A DNA stretch of 64,000 nt from Streptomyces zagrosensis (GCF_014203645.1 NZ_JACHJL010000012.1:62001-126000); one strand, 5' to 3'. Numbered from the stretch's first letter, positions 8,425 through 17,949 are shown. Program-made: numbers and translations. Notes: a model not told the origin generated them from the sequence alone.

Positions 8425-10488
8425 ATGACTTCATCGCCTTCACCGACCCTCACCGACCTGCTGCACGCCGCCGTGACCGCCGTCGGCGGTACGGAACGCC
8501 CCGGGCAGGTCACCATGGCTCAAGCCGTCGCCGAGGCGATCGGCGCATCCCGGTTCCTGGACCAGGACGACGGCGACGGCGGAGGTGAGGCGGAGAGCGA
8601 GCGCGCACATCTGCTCGTCCAAGCGGGAACCGGCACGGGGAAGTCCCTCGGCTATCTGGTCCCCGCCATCGCGCGCGGCGAGCGAGTCGTGATCGCCACC
8701 GCGACGCTCGCCCTACAGCGCCAGCTCGTCGAGCGTGACCTTCCGCGTACGGTCGATGCGCTGCACCCCTTGCTGCGCCGCCGCCCCGAGTTCGCCATGC
8801 TCAAGGGCAGGTCCAACTACCTGTGTCTGCACCGGCTACACGAGGGCGTGCCGCAGGAAGAGGAGGAAGGGCTTTTCAACCCCTTCGAGGCCGCCGCTGC
8901 CCAGCCCGGGCAGGCCACCAGCAAGTTGGGCAAGGACCTGCTGCGGCTACGGGACTGGGCGGACGAGACCGAGACCGGCGACCGGGACGACATGACACCG
9001 GGCGTCTCCGACCGTGCCTGGTCTCAGGTTTCCGTGTCATCTCGGGAGTGCCTGGGCGCATCGAAGTGCGCGTACGGCGCGGAGTGCTTCGCCGAGGCGG
9101 CCCGCGAGCGCGCCAAGCTCTCCGACGTCATCGTCACCAACCATGCGCTGCTCGCGATCGACGCCATCGAGGGCGCCCCCGTGTTGCCCGGCCACGAAGT
9201 GCTGATCATCGATGAGGCGCACGAATTGGTCTCTCGCGTCACCGGGGCCGCCACTGGCGAACTCACCCCCGGCCAGGTCAACCGCGCCGTACGGCGGGTC
9301 GCGAAGCTCGTCAACGAAAAGGCGGCGGACGCTCTACAGACGGCCGCCGAGAGCTTTGAGCGGCTGATGGAGCTGGCGCTCCCGGGCCGCCTCGAAGAGG
9401 TTCCAGAGGACCTCGGCTACGCCCTGATGGCCTTGCGTGACGCGTCGCGCACGGTGATCTCGGCCATCGGAAGCACCCGCGATAAGTCGGTGCAGGATGA
9501 GGACGCGGTCCGTAAGCAGGCGCTGGCCTCGGTGGAGAGCGTGCACGCGGTAGCGGAGCGCATCGTGGAGGGCTCCGAGTACGACGTCGTCTGGTACGAG
9601 CGGCATGACCGATTCGGCGCCTCGCTACGGGTCGCACCGATGTCCGTCTCCGGGTTGTTGCGCGAGAAGTTGTTCACCGACCGCTCCGTGGTGCTCACCT
9701 CGGCGACCCTCAAGCTTGGTGGCGACTTCAACGGCGTGGGCGCATCGTTGGGCCTCGCTCCGGAGGGCATGGCGGAAAAATCCGGTGGGGACGACTCGGC
9801 TATGCCGCGCTGGAAGGGGCTTGACGTCGGTTCGCCCTTCGACTACCGCAAGCAGGGCATTTTGTACGTGGCCCAGCATCTGGCTCAGCCCGGGCGCGAG
9901 GCCGGCCGGGCGGACATGCTCGATGAGCTGACCGAGCTGGTTGAGGCCGCTGGTGGACGCACGCTCGGGTTGTTCTCGTCCATGCGGGCCGCTCAGACGG
10001 CGGCCGAGGAACTGCGTGGGCGCCTTGACACGCCCATCCTGCTCCAGGGCGAAGAGACGCTGGGCGAGCTGATCCGTTCCTTCGCCGCCGATCCGCGGAC
10101 GTGCCTGTTCGGCACGCTGTCGCTGTGGCAGGGCGTCGATGTGCCGGGGCCGAGCTGCCAGTTGGTGGTGATGGACCGGATTCCGTTCCCGCGCCCCGAT
10201 GACCCGCTGATGAGCGCCCGGCAGAAGGCGGTCGAGGAGGCCGGGGGCAACGGGTTCATGGCGATCGCGGCGACGCATGCCGCCCTGTTGATGGCGCAGG
10301 GCGCCGGTCGCCTGGTGCGTACATCGGGGGACCGGGGCGTGGTGGCGGTGCTCGATCCGCGGCTGGCCAAGGCCAGATACGGCAGCTTCCTGCGGGCGTC
10401 GATGCCGAACTTCTGGTTTACCACCGATGGCGAGCAAGTCCGCCGATCCCTGTCCGCCATCGATGCGGCAGCCAAGTCCGGGGAGTAA
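8425..10488 (+). CDS. DinG/XPD-like ATP-dependent DNA helicase
   Basis: 687-aa superfamily 2 helicase of the DinG type, which unwinds forked or R-loop substrates during repair and replication conflict. Walker A is QAGTGTGKSL (66-75) and the DEAH box is LIIDEAHEL (about 261-269). The segment SSRECLGASKCAYGAECFAEAAR has the cysteines expected to bind an iron-sulfur cluster. C-terminal helicase motifs include VLTSATL, GTLSLWQGVDVPG and QGAGRLVRTSGDRG. It is convergent with lexA; no LexA box was found upstream, so SOS control is not indicated. The ribosome binding site is weak. Confidence 0.9.
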   Translation: MTSSPSPTLTDLLHAAVTAVGGTERPGQVTMAQAVAEAIGASRFLDQDDGDGGGEAESERAHLLVQAGTGTGKSLGYLVPAIARGERVVIATATLALQRQLVERDLPRTVDALHPLLRRRPEFAMLKGRSNYLCLHRLHEGVPQEEEEGLFNPFEAAAAQPGQATSKLGKDLLRLRDWADETETGDRDDMTPGVSDRAWSQVSVSSRECLGASKCAYGAECFAEAARERAKLSDVIVTNHALLAIDAIEGAPVLPGHEVLIIDEAHELVSRVTGAATGELTPGQVNRAVRRVAKLVNEKAADALQTAAESFERLMELALPGRLEEVPEDLGYALMALRDASRTVISAIGSTRDKSVQDEDAVRKQALASVESVHAVAERIVEGSEYDVVWYERHDRFGASLRVAPMSVSGLLREKLFTDRSVVLTSATLKLGGDFNGVGASLGLAPEGMAEKSGGDDSAMPRWKGLDVGSPFDYRKQGILYVAQHLAQPGREAGRADMLDELTELVEAAGGRTLGLFSSMRAAQTAAEELRGRLDTPILLQGEETLGELIRSFAADPRTCLFGTLSLWQGVDVPGPSCQLVVMDRIPFPRPDDPLMSARQKAVEEAGGNGFMAIAATHAALLMAQGAGRLVRTSGDRGVVAVLDPRLAKARYGSFLRASMPNFWFTTDGEQVRRSLSAIDAAAKSGE

Positions 10489-10671
10489 GCCAAGGCCGAC
10501 GAGGTTGCGGCGGTTTCCTGCCTTCGCTGGGGACGCCCGGGAGCGCGCCTGACGGCCACTGCGAGCGGTGACGGTTGTTACGGAGCCAGACAGCCGCGCC
10601 CTCGGCTGGTTCGGCTGGAGATGACCTGCGCTTGGTGGCCACTGTCAGAAGGGACGGCCGTGTACCTCGGC

Positions 10672-10705
10672 GGGGCGCACACCGAAGTCTGACGGTGGGC
10701 GCCCC
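10672..10705. terminator. GGGGCGC / GCGCCCC hairpin between helicase and lexA
   Basis: A 7-bp GC stem (10672-10678, 10699-10705) continues inward through CACC/GGTG after a one-base mismatch, with a ~10-base loop. It lies in the 353-base gap (10489-10841) between convergent genes; nothing else recognisable occurs in that gap. Confidence 0.6.
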
Positions 10706-10841
10706 TAGCAGCGATCTGCCGTCCGCACGAAAAACGTGTCAGCGGCGCAACGAAAGCCATCTCGGCGAGGCACGGGAGAGTCGGTGAGGGGAGCAGCCCC
10801 GGAACCGGCGCAGTGGTCCCGGGGCCGGTCGTGGGAGGCGG

Positions 10842-11630
10842 TCAGACCCGGCGCAGCACCGCTACCACCTTGCCGAGGATGGTCGCTTCGTCACCGGGAA
10901 TCGGCTGGTACGCAGCGTTGTGCGGGAGCAGCCACACATGGCCGTCCTCACGCTTGAAGCGCTTGACGGTTGCCTCGCCGTCGAGCATCGCAGCCACGAT
11001 GTCACCGTTCTCCGCCACCGGCTGACGACGCACGGTGACCCAGTCCCCGTCGCAGATGGCGGCCTCGATCATGGAGTCGCCGACCACCTTGAGGACGAAC
11101 AGCTCACCGTCGCCGACCAGCTGCCGGGGGAGCGGGAAGACATCCTCGACCGACTCCTCGGCCAGAATCGGACCACCGGCGGCGATCCTGCCGACCAGCG
11201 GTACGTACGAGGCTGCGGGCTTCCCTGCCGTGTCGGCGGGCTGGGCACTGCTGGGCTGGTCGGAGCCACGGACCTCGTACGCGCGAGGCCGGTGCGGGTC
11301 TCGGCGGAGAAACCCCTTGCGCTCAAGCGCCATGAGCTGATGGGCCACGGACGAAGTGCTGGAGAGGCCTACTGCCTGCCCGATCTCCCGCATGGACGGC
11401 GGGTAGCCCCGTCGCTGCACGGAGTCGCGGATCACCTCGATGACACGCCGCTGCCGATCGGTCAGTCCTGAGCTGTCTGCCCGGATACCTGGAGGTCGGC
11501 CGGGCAGCGAGCGGGCTGGCCGCTGCCCTTCTGGGCTTGGGGTGGCGTCATTCATCGCGTGTGCCGGTTCGAGTCGGTTCCGGGAGCGGTCCTGGGCAGT
11601 GATGATGGCGCTGTCTGCGGTGGTGGTCAC
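10842..11630 (-). CDS. lexA: LexA repressor, SOS regulator
   Basis: 262 aa from a GTG start with AGAGGGG upstream; this gives the usual streptomycete N-terminus VTTTADSAIITAQDR. The winged HTH covers about 55-120 (LTDRQRRVIEVIRDSVQRRG, then STSSVAHQLMALERKGFLRR). The S24 peptidase/latent protease domain has the autocleavage Ala151-Gly152 bond (GRIAAGGPI), nucleophile Ser186 (VGDSM) and Lys223 (TVKRF). RecA-ssDNA filaments would trigger self-cleavage and derepression. A near-consensus LexA box 64 bases upstream indicates autoregulation. Confidence 0.96.
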   Translation of the reverse strand: MTTTADSAIITAQDRSRNRLEPAHAMNDATPSPEGQRPARSLPGRPPGIRADSSGLTDRQRRVIEVIRDSVQRRGYPPSMREIGQAVGLSSTSSVAHQLMALERKGFLRRDPHRPRAYEVRGSDQPSSAQPADTAGKPAASYVPLVGRIAAGGPILAEESVEDVFPLPRQLVGDGELFVLKVVGDSMIEAAICDGDWVTVRRQPVAENGDIVAAMLDGEATVKRFKREDGHVWLLPHNAAYQPIPGDEATILGKVVAVLRRV

Positions 11631-11693
11631 GGCGGCCCCTCTCGATATGTTCTCCCTAGTTAGCCAACGGTAGTTGCTTTCGAAAGGTTGCGC

Positions 11694-11707
11694 CAAACAC
11701 ACGTTCG
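11694..11707. promoter_or_regulatory. LexA (SOS) box upstream of lexA
   Basis: CAAAC-acac-GTTCG matches the actinobacterial/Gram-positive box CGAAC-N4-GTTCG with one mismatch in the left arm. It sits 64 bases upstream of the lexA GTG, where an autoregulatory operator is expected. Confidence 0.8.
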
Positions 11708-12222
11708 AGTGAAAATCCGCAGATTACCTGACGTGATCACGAGGCGTCGTGTATGAGCCGGGAGATGAATTCGGGCCATTCACGGTACCGCTCTCGGCGC
11801 GGACGGCGTGCGCCGGGGTGGTGCACACCGCAGTGGTGTGCTCATTTCCCGCGTCTTTTCGCGCATTTACCCGCGTGCCCGCGTGCACTCCCTCCCCCTT
11901 CCGCCGTCCCCTTTCCTCCTTCCTCGCCTATCTCCGCCGCGCCGTACCTGTCCCGCGGGCCCATGCCGGGCCGGGTGACCGTCGCGCCGTGGCCTTCCGC
12001 ATCGTTACGGTGTGTAGCCAGTGGCGGTGCAATGGTGCGCGTACGAGGACTGTGGCAGGTGTGGTGAGGGGGCTGGGCTGGATGTTCGGGCGCCCTCGCT
12101 GCTGCTGTGGGCGCCGCTCAGTGCATCACTTGCGCCCCAGTGGCTCCGCCATGGCATGGCTTCCCGTACCCTCGTGGCTGCCGCTGCGCCACGACACGCC
12201 ACGGCGGTCGCTGAGCGCCCGG
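11708..12222. other. Gene-free region between lexA and the nrdRJ promoter
   Basis: About 500 bases upstream of both lexA (minus) and nrdR (plus). Open frames here give arginine- and cysteine-rich low-complexity peptides without family features, so I call none. Confidence 0.45.
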
Positions 12223-12268
12223 CACCAGATCTAGTGGTTTGATAGACGTCAGCCACCTACAGGTTGTG
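12223..12268. promoter_or_regulatory. Candidate tandem NrdR boxes
   Basis: Box 1, CACCAGATCTAGTG (12223-12236), is a near-perfect palindrome of the CAC...GTG type bound by NrdR. Box 2, ACCTACAGGTTGTG (12255-12268), is weaker. They are about 32 bases apart, three helical turns, the arrangement known for NrdR operators. A TATGCT -10-like hexamer follows at 12301-12306. Confidence 0.6.
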
Positions 12269-12402
12269 GTCCCGGGTGAATATCCGCCCAGGTCATCGCC
12301 TATGCTTGGGGCTACTTCGGCAGGTTGGCCAGCGGGCCTGTCGAGGATCATCAAGGCTGGGATTCGTACGTCGTTTTTCATGGCGAGGAGGGTGAGGGAG
12401 TC

Positions 12403-12864
12403 ATGCACTGCCCCTTCTGTAGGCATCCCGACAGTCGCGTAGTTGACAGTCGCACCACCGATGACGGCTGCTCGATCCGCAGGCGTCGGCAGTGCCCCGA
12501 CTGCTCCCGCCGGTTCACCACCGTGGAGACGGCGTCACTCATGGTGATCAAGCGGAGTGGGGTCACCGAACCCTTCCGTCGCGACAAGGTCATCTCTGGC
12601 GTGCGCAAAGCGTGCCAGGGGCGACCGGTCACCGAGGACGCGCTCGCCCAGCTCGGCCAGCGCGTCGAGGAAGCGGTTCGCGCCACCGGCAGCGCCGAGC
12701 TGTCCACGCACGATGTCGGGTTGGCCATACTCGGCCCGCTGCGGGAGTTGGACCTCGTTGCCTATCTGCGCTTTGCCAGCGTCTACCAGGCTTTTGAATC
12801 GCTAGAGGACTTCGAGGTCGCGGTCGCGGAACTGCGTGACGGAGCGGCTCGCGCCGCTGACTAG
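12403..12864 (+). CDS. nrdR: Transcriptional repressor NrdR
   Basis: 153 aa. The N-terminal zinc ribbon shows MHCPFC and then QCPDCSRRFTT, followed by an ATP-cone domain (MVIKRSGVTEPFRRDKVISG onward) that binds ATP/dATP and switches DNA binding. It represses ribonucleotide reductase genes. The ATG chosen gives the universal MHCPFC start; in-frame codons upstream are not conserved. nrdJ follows after 112 bases, forming the typical nrdRJ operon, and the candidate NrdR boxes upstream imply autoregulation. Confidence 0.96.
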   Translation: MHCPFCRHPDSRVVDSRTTDDGCSIRRRRQCPDCSRRFTTVETASLMVIKRSGVTEPFRRDKVISGVRKACQGRPVTEDALAQLGQRVEEAVRATGSAELSTHDVGLAILGPLRELDLVAYLRFASVYQAFESLEDFEVAVAELRDGAARAAD

Positions 12865-12976
12865 CGGCCACACATAGATGTGTCCGGGGCGCTCCGCGTT
12901 CCCGGCCAAAGACAGGCACTGCGCCATGGAACAAAGTGGCGCAATTGGGCGTTTTTGCCCGTATCAGGGAGGCGGA

Positions 12977-15838
12977 ATGACAGAGACGGCGAGCGGTCCG
13001 GCACGAGGTTCCCGCTCCAAGGGAAGCAAGGCGACCAAGGGCCTGCGTATCGAGCGCGTCCATACCGTCCCCGGAGTGCACCCCTACGACGAGGTGGTCT
13101 GGGAGCGCCGAGACGTCGTCATGACCAACTGGCGTGACGGCTCGATCAATTTCGAGCAGCGTGGCGTCGAGTTCCCCGACTCCTGGTCGGTGAACGCGGT
13201 CAACATCGTGACGAGCAAGTATTTTCGGGGCGCGGTTGGCGCGCCTGGCCGCGAGTCGAGCCTGAAGCAGCTCATCGACCGTGTGGTCGGCACGTACCGT
13301 AAGGCCGGCGAGGACCATGGGTACTTCGCCTCCCCGGCGGACGCCGAGATTTTTGATCACGAGCTGACGTACGCACTGCTGCACCAGGTCTTCTCGTTCA
13401 ACTCGCCGGTCTGGTTCAACGTGGGAACCAAGCAGCCGCAACAGGTGAGCGCCTGCTTCATCCTTTCCGTAGATGACTCCATGGAGTCGATCCTCGACTG
13501 GTACAAGGAAGAGGGGATGATCTTCAAGGGCGGTTCCGGCGCCGGCCTGAACCTCTCGCGCATCCGCTCCAGCAAGGAACTGCTGTCCTCCGGCGGCAAT
13601 GCCTCGGGCCCCGTCTCCTTCATGCGCGGCGCAGACGCCTCCGCGGGAACGATCAAGTCGGGTGGCGCCACCCGGCGCGCGGCCAAGATGGTCGTCCTCG
13701 ACGTGGACCACCCGGACGTCGAAGCCTTCATCGAGACCAAGGTGAAGGAAGAGGAGAAGGTCCGTGCCCTGCGGGACGCGGGCTTCGACATGGACCTGGG
13801 CGGCGATGACATCACCTCCGTCCAGTACCAGAACGCCAACAACTCGGTGCGGGTCAACGACGAGTTCATGCGCGCCGTTGAGGCGGGCAGCTCGTTCGGC
13901 CTGCGCGCCCGGATGACCGGCGAGGTCATTGACGAGGTTGACGCGAAGGGCCTGTTCCGGAAGATGGCAGAGGCGGCCTGGGCCTGCGCCGACCCGGGCA
14001 TCCAGTACGACGACACCATCAACCACTGGCACACCTCGCCCGAGTCGGGCCGGATTAGCGCGTCCAATCCGTGCAGCGAGTACATGCACCTGGACAACTC
14101 CTCGTGCAATCTGGCCTCGCTCAACCTCATGAAGTTCCTGCGCGATGACGACCAGGGCAACCAGTCCTTCGATGCGGAGCGCTTCGCCAAGATCGTCGAG
14201 CTGGTCATCACCGCGATGGACATCTCCATCTGCTTCGCGGACTTCCCGACGCACAAGATCGGCGAGACCACCCGTGCCTTCCGGCAGCTTGGCATCGGCT
14301 ATGCCAACCTCGGCGCGCTGTTGATGGCCACCGGCCATGCGTACGACAGCGACGGTGGCCGGGCCCTTGCCGGGGCCATCACGTCGCTGATGACCGGCAC
14401 GTCCTACCGGCGCTCTGCCGAGCTGGCCTCCGTCGTCGGCCCGTATGAGGGCTACGCCCGTAACTCCGACGCCCACAAGCGCGTCATGAAGCAGCACTCG
14501 GACGCCAACGGTGTCGCCACACGGGTGGACGACCTGGATTCCCCGGTGTGGGCGGCGGCTACCGAGGCGTGGCAGGACGTCATCCGGCTTGGTGAGAAGC
14601 ACGGCTTCCGCAACGCCCAGGCGTCGGTGCTCGCCCCGACCGGCACCATCGGCCTGATGATGGACTGCGACACCACGGGTGTCGAGCCCGACCTGGCGCT
14701 GGTGAAGTTCAAGAAGCTGGTCGGCGGCGGCTCCATGCAGATCGTGAACAACACGGTCCCCAAGGCGCTGAAGCGGCTCGGCTATCAGCCGGAGCAGGTC
14801 GAGGCGGTCGTCGCGTACATCGCCGAGCACGGCAATGTGATCGACGCCCCGGGGCTGCGGCCTGAGCACTACGAGGTGTTCGACTGCGCGATGGGCGAAC
14901 GGGCCATCTCGGCCATGGGGCATGTGCGGATGATGGCGGCGGCGCAGCCGTTCCTGTCCGGCGCGATCTCCAAGACCGTGAACTTGCCCGAGTCGGCCAC
15001 CGTCGAAGAGGTCGAAGAGGTCTACTTCAAGGGCTGGGAACTCGGCCTGAAGGCGCTCGCGATCTACCGCGACAACTGCAAGGTCGGCCAGCCGCTTTCC
15101 GCGAAGAAGAAGGAGGCAGCCAAGGTCGAGCCGGAGCCGGAGAAGATCGTCGAGTACCGGCCGGTCCGTAACCGCCTTCCCAAGGGCCGCCCCGGCATCA
15201 CCACCTCCTTCACGGTGGGTGGCGCCGAGGGGTACATGACCGCCAACTCCTACCCGGATGACGGGCTGGGCGAGGTCTTCCTCAAGATGTCCAAGCAGGG
15301 TTCGACCCTCGCGGGCATGATGGACGCCTTCTCGATCGCTGTCTCGGTCGGCCTCCAGTACGGCGTGCCGCTGGAGACCTACGTCTCGAAGTTCACCAAT
15401 ATGCGCTTCGAGCCTGCGGGTATGACGGACGATCCGGATGTGCGGATGGCGCAGTCGATCGTGGACTACATCTTCCGCCGCTTGGCCCTGGATTTCCTTC
15501 CCTTTGAGACGCGCTCGGCGCTTGGCATTCACTCGGTGGAGGAGCGCCAGCGGCATCTGGACACCGGTTCGTACGAGTCCAGTGACGATGACATGGATGT
15601 TGAGGGGTTGGCCCAGTCGGCTCCGCGCCAGTTCGCGGCCCCTCAGCACATCGATCGCAAGCCGGAGAAGGTGGCCGTGCCGGCGCCGAAGCAGGCGCAC
15701 AACTCCACCGAGCTGGTGGAAATGCAGCTTGGCCTTAACGCGGACGCCCCGCTGTGCTTTTCCTGTGGCACCAAGATGCGTCGCGCGGGTAGCTGCTACC
15801 TGTGCGAGGGGTGCGGCTCGACGAGCGGGTGCAGCTAA
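12977..15838 (+). CDS. nrdJ: Class II (vitamin B12-dependent) ribonucleotide reductase
   Basis: 953 aa. It makes deoxyribonucleotides with adenosylcobalamin as radical generator and needs no oxygen. Visible features are an N-terminal extension (1-30), SACFILSVDDSMESILDWYK, the GGSGAGLNLSRIRS loop, the active-site NPCSEYMHLDN with Cys366, and a C-terminal redox Cys cluster CFSCGTKMRRAGSCYLCEGCG. The ATG has GGGAGGCGG upstream. The gene ends at a good terminator. Streptomycetes usually also keep an oxygen-dependent class Ia enzyme elsewhere. Confidence 0.96.
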   Translation: MTETASGPARGSRSKGSKATKGLRIERVHTVPGVHPYDEVVWERRDVVMTNWRDGSINFEQRGVEFPDSWSVNAVNIVTSKYFRGAVGAPGRESSLKQLIDRVVGTYRKAGEDHGYFASPADAEIFDHELTYALLHQVFSFNSPVWFNVGTKQPQQVSACFILSVDDSMESILDWYKEEGMIFKGGSGAGLNLSRIRSSKELLSSGGNASGPVSFMRGADASAGTIKSGGATRRAAKMVVLDVDHPDVEAFIETKVKEEEKVRALRDAGFDMDLGGDDITSVQYQNANNSVRVNDEFMRAVEAGSSFGLRARMTGEVIDEVDAKGLFRKMAEAAWACADPGIQYDDTINHWHTSPESGRISASNPCSEYMHLDNSSCNLASLNLMKFLRDDDQGNQSFDAERFAKIVELVITAMDISICFADFPTHKIGETTRAFRQLGIGYANLGALLMATGHAYDSDGGRALAGAITSLMTGTSYRRSAELASVVGPYEGYARNSDAHKRVMKQHSDANGVATRVDDLDSPVWAAATEAWQDVIRLGEKHGFRNAQASVLAPTGTIGLMMDCDTTGVEPDLALVKFKKLVGGGSMQIVNNTVPKALKRLGYQPEQVEAVVAYIAEHGNVIDAPGLRPEHYEVFDCAMGERAISAMGHVRMMAAAQPFLSGAISKTVNLPESATVEEVEEVYFKGWELGLKALAIYRDNCKVGQPLSAKKKEAAKVEPEPEKIVEYRPVRNRLPKGRPGITTSFTVGGAEGYMTANSYPDDGLGEVFLKMSKQGSTLAGMMDAFSIAVSVGLQYGVPLETYVSKFTNMRFEPAGMTDDPDVRMAQSIVDYIFRRLALDFLPFETRSALGIHSVEERQRHLDTGSYESSDDDMDVEGLAQSAPRQFAAPQHIDRKPEKVAVPAPKQAHNSTELVEMQLGLNADAPLCFSCGTKMRRAGSCYLCEGCGSTSGCS

Positions 15839-15907
15839 CCCACCGAAGCCATCCGGTCTACCCGTAACTCGGCGCATTTGCTGAGGACTTGGTGATGCTG
15901 GCTTTGT

Positions 15908-15939
15908 GAGGAGGTCCGGCCTTTTGGTCGGACCTCCTC
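15908..15939 (+). terminator. nrdRJ operon terminator
   Basis: Arms GAGGAGGTCCG (15908-15918) and CGGACCTCCTC (15929-15939), perfect 11-bp stem, loop GCCTTTTGGT, 70 bases past the nrdJ stop. Confidence 0.8.
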
Positions 15940-15972
15940 GCCGTTGGCGCGGGCTCCCCAACATGTTTGTCT

Positions 15973-16007
15973 CCGGTTAAGCCGGAACTTCACCGGTTAA
16001 ACCGGAA
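15973..16007. promoter_or_regulatory. Tandem palindromic operators CCGGTTAA(G/A)CCGGAA
   Basis: Two 15-base copies (15973-15987 and 15993-16007) differ by one base and are exactly 20 bases apart, two helical turns. Each contains the inverted repeat CCGGTT/AACCGG or CCGGTTAAGCCGG. They end 9 bases before the GTG of an HTH gene and overlap its ribosome binding site, so autorepression is plausible. Confidence 0.6.
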
Positions 16008-16016
16008 GAGAATCTT

Positions 16017-16598
16017 GTGGCGAATTGTTGCCTTCGTCTTGTGCAGGGAAGCCCTCAACAGGGGAAGCGGGCGGCGTTTTTCGCCGACCTGCTGCGGGGC
16101 TACGGCACCGTGCTTCTGACAGTCGCCGGGGATCGGCACTCAGTCGGCAAGCTCCGGCGCTTCGTGTCTATCCTGGAGAACGTCCGGCCAGTCTTCCCCG
16201 AAGGACCTTGGCTGTGGCCCACCGAGCGCTGTGGCGTGTCCGGCCGTAAGCAGCCACGCACGATCACCGCTGGTGCGGACGATGCCTGGGGGCAGGCGGT
16301 GTGGTGGCGGTTGCCGGTGCTGATGGCCAATGCCCATATCCGGTTCGCCGAGCAGGTCCAGGAACGACTGATGACCCAAGGGGTCCAGATCGGACACAGC
16401 CGCGTTCACGAGCTGGTGACGCAAGCGCCGGCACGACTCACCGTCGAGATGCCGTTCGCGCTGTGCCGAATCCTCGATCGCACGCCGTCCGATCTATGGC
16501 TCGACCTCGGTCAGGTCGCAGCCGATCACAACCTCGATTGCGTAGCCCGGCAGCGGCTGCGTAGTGCGACAGTCGTTTGCGCCGGCGAGTTCTTTTGA
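16017..16598 (+). CDS. XRE-like HTH protein of a degraded mobile module
   Basis: 193 aa from a GTG after GGAAGAG. The conserved part is the C-terminal ~90 residues (MANAHIRFAEQVQERLMTQG... HELVTQAP ... FALCRILDRTPSDLW), an XRE/Cro-type HTH; a stand-alone start at ATG 16323 would give a 91-aa protein like many streptomycete relatives. The upstream half is not recognised. Such HTH genes commonly precede a large zinc-finger recombinase, and a broken recombinase-like gene follows here. The tandem palindromes upstream of 16017 favour expression from the earlier start. Role in DNA mobility is an inference from context. Confidence 0.6.
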   Translation: MANCCLRLVQGSPQQGKRAAFFADLLRGYGTVLLTVAGDRHSVGKLRRFVSILENVRPVFPEGPWLWPTERCGVSGRKQPRTITAGADDAWGQAVWWRLPVLMANAHIRFAEQVQERLMTQGVQIGHSRVHELVTQAPARLTVEMPFALCRILDRTPSDLWLDLGQVAADHNLDCVARQRLRSATVVCAGEFF

Positions 16599-16621
16599 CG
16601 GCCGCCAAGACCGTGGCCTAG

Positions 16622-17373
16622 ATGGCCGACGCTGTTGACGGTCGCCTTTCCGGTACGACGCTGGATGCTGTCGCCGCCGCTATTGAAGCTGCCGGAATGA
16701 CCCAGAGCGGTCGTGCGTGCTTCGGCAATCGGCTACAGAGCCCCGCGGGGACGGAGCGGGCGAATGTCGCCGCCATGACCGGGAAGGTCGCATATCGGCT
16801 GGGTGTTGCACTGCACGCGGCCGGCATCATCGACCGCATTCCTGTGTGCGCGCGCTGCGAACGCCCCCGCCGGGTGAATCGAGAGGGCTGGCGCAGTCGG
16901 CCTGCCAGATTTGCGGGCCTCGTAATCACCGGTCCAAGGCCCTGAGCGCTGATCCTGCTCAGCTGGACTCCACAGGATGCCAGCATTGGCCTCCCGCTGT
17001 GACAACTGCGCCGACGATTCAGGGCACCGTCTTGTCGAGCACGCGACCGCGAAGTTCCGGTGCCAGCACCGACGCCGCGCGAAAGGTCGTCATAGACGTC
17101 CTGACCCATCGGATATCCCGACGCCTGGTCGGGGAATGGCTGTGCGCCGGCGGGTCACTGACCCAGGACCACGCACCCCCGCCACTGGTCCAACGGCTTC
17201 GATACGCCCTTGCCGACGACCTGCCACACATTGACGAACACGTCCACAAGCAGGCGCATGCGACTACTGGACCACCCCCACCGTCAGCAGGTCCGACCAG
17301 TTCCATCGCCCACCGTGCTGCCCGGCTCTGCCTCACCCCACTCAAAGGTTGTCCCGTAACGGCGGGACGCAAG
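16622..17373 (+). pseudogene. Broken zinc-finger recombinase-like gene
   Basis: The first 90 codons read cleanly (MADAVDGRLSGTTLDAVAAA to CARCERPRRVNREGW), a pattern I associate with the N-terminus of long streptomycete recombinase/integrase proteins rich in CxxC fingers. Then the frame breaks: the next CxxC (CQICGPRNHRS) is in the second frame and another (CDNCADDSGHRL) in the third. No catalytic recombinase core is left. It follows the HTH gene by 23 bases. Family assignment is from memory of the motif style and is uncertain; decay by frameshift is visible. Confidence 0.5.
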
Positions 17374-17733
17374 TGAGATGATCTCTCATACCGACAGTGT
17401 GCTCGCGACCCCTGACAACGCCCGCGGCGGCCCAGCAGCGCCCATCTGTGACCTGCCCCGGACGCGCGGCGACCACCGGTCGGTACTGGCGATGCTGAGA
17501 TTCCCGGAAGGAAACGGCTGGCCCGGGCGCTCGCCGAAGGCCCGGCCGACGCCCGGGCAGCGAAAAGGTTGGTGTGCAGGGCCGACGGAAGCGGGTAACG
17601 TCTTTGTCATGTTCTTCCAGACGCCGATTTACGAGTGAGAGTGTGATGGGCCCCCGCTGACGTCCTGCGACGTCGCCGCCCGTCCCCCACCGATGAATCC
17701 GTAGATCACTTCACATCATTACCGGGAGAGCCC
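17374..17733. other. Gap with no secure gene
   Basis: A frame from ATG 17378 to 17638 (86 codons) has a plausible ribosome binding site but a composition-driven sequence and no recognised family; it is not called. The 3' half carries the promoter and GGGAGAG ribosome binding site of the next gene. Confidence 0.4.
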
Positions 17734-17949
17734 GTGACCGTGAGCAAGAACGTCAACAACCCCGTGGGTATGGGTGGCGGCCAGCGCAAGAGGCTGTCCC
17801 GCGCCGAACGGCAGAACAACGGTCCGTACCGCAACCTCGATCGCCAGGGTGCAGCCGATCAGAAGGCGGAGCTGGTGCGCAAGATGCGTGAGAAGGCGGG
17901 CGCAGCTGAGGGCGACGGGCAGACGGGCGACGACACCGCACAGAGCTGA
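17734..17949 (+). CDS. Small conserved streptomycete protein, DUF6243-like
   Basis: 71 aa, GTG start after GGGAGAG. Highly charged and hydrophilic, beginning VTVSKNVNNPVGMGGGQ and with KRLSRAERQNN; no membrane segment or signal. I recognise it as the small conserved DUF6243-type family found across Streptomyces, function unknown. It is followed by a strong hairpin terminator, supporting an independent transcript. Confidence 0.75.
   Translation: MTVSKNVNNPVGMGGGQRKRLSRAERQNNGPYRNLDRQGAADQKAELVRKMREKAGAAEGDGQTGDDTAQS

Noticed and set aside
11749..12234. 161-codon open frame between lexA and nrdR
   Set aside because: Composition is Arg/Cys/Pro driven, no ribosome binding site or family; it also covers the NrdR operator region.
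16017..17373. Functional integrative element with attachment sites
   Set aside because: No tRNA, no att-like direct repeats and no intact recombinase were found.
17378..17638. 86-codon open frame before the DUF6243-like gene
   Set aside because: Plausible start signal, but low-complexity sequence with no domain; not enough to support a gene.
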